Shown here: positions 11,464-11,470 of the stretch, in pieces | How positions within the stretch are numbered: the stretch's first letter is position 1 | Layout: each line of letters begins with the position of its first letter | Source of the DNA: DATKMG01 sp035541995 | GTDB lineage: Bacteria; Acidobacteriota; Terriglobia; Versatilivoradales; Versatilivoraceae | Direction: 5' to 3' | Assembly: GCA_035541995.1 (NCBI GenBank) | Contig: DATKMG010000531.1 | Span: forward strand, 1-11,470 | Length of the DNA stretch: 11,470 nucleotides | Position numbers and translations under genes: made by a program | The notes under the pieces: model-generated | Database searches by the model: none | Seen by the model: the letters and a program-made list of their open reading frames with translations, nothing else | What the model was told of the DNA's origin: nothing

Positions 11464-11470
11464 TAAATGT

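Overview
This window reads as an accessory region of an uncultivated, probably Gram-negative bacterium of middling GC. Acidobacteriota or a similar soil or sediment lineage is my guess, based only on protein flavour and the intergenic repeat style. No rRNA, tRNA, CRISPR array, integrase or transposase gene is visible.

Left part (1 to about 6975): a run of seven type II toxin-antitoxin (TA) style loci, all on the minus strand, separated by long non-coding repeat tracts that are all in one orientation. From left to right: (1) DUF3368 PIN-like toxin (cut by the window edge) with a UPF0175 antitoxin; (2) HicB with a hicA pseudogene (in-frame stop); (3) a second, unrelated HicB with a second hicA pseudogene (stop plus frameshift); (4) MNT nucleotidyltransferase with HEPN protein; (5) a RelE/YafQ-like toxin with a small antitoxin; (6) a composite locus with an antitoxin-like gene, a ParE toxin fragment, a BrnT C-terminal scar and a CopG-type antitoxin; (7) a 5'-truncated DUF433 antitoxin with a frameshifted DUF5615 PIN-like toxin, fused upstream to remnants of a secreted beta-helix (pectate-lyase-like) protein. 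Toxins are broken at four loci, while the antitoxin frames survive at three of these. The region looks like a cassette-like TA depot in decay.

The spacers are mosaics of a few short modules: a GCCGCGGATGAACGC word, an ACAGAGGACACAGAG word, GTCCAAAGTTCAAA words, CAGCGTTCAGCGGT words, a GTGACGAG run, a GGGGCTA run and a CCCCCTT/AAGGGGG fold-back. Most have an internal period of about 7-8 bases. Blocks recur in different order, and one copy lacks an 89-bp module exactly between two short direct repeats, so the mosaic appears to rearrange by short-homology recombination.

Right part (7800 to 11470): ordinary single genes. These are a chagasin-family (I42) cysteine-protease inhibitor and a possible fragment on the plus strand, then on the minus strand a secreted protein of unknown function and a secreted GH50/agarase-like glycoside hydrolase followed by a hairpin terminator. 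The window ends with a pair of oppositely oriented REP-like hairpins sharing flanks but not stems.
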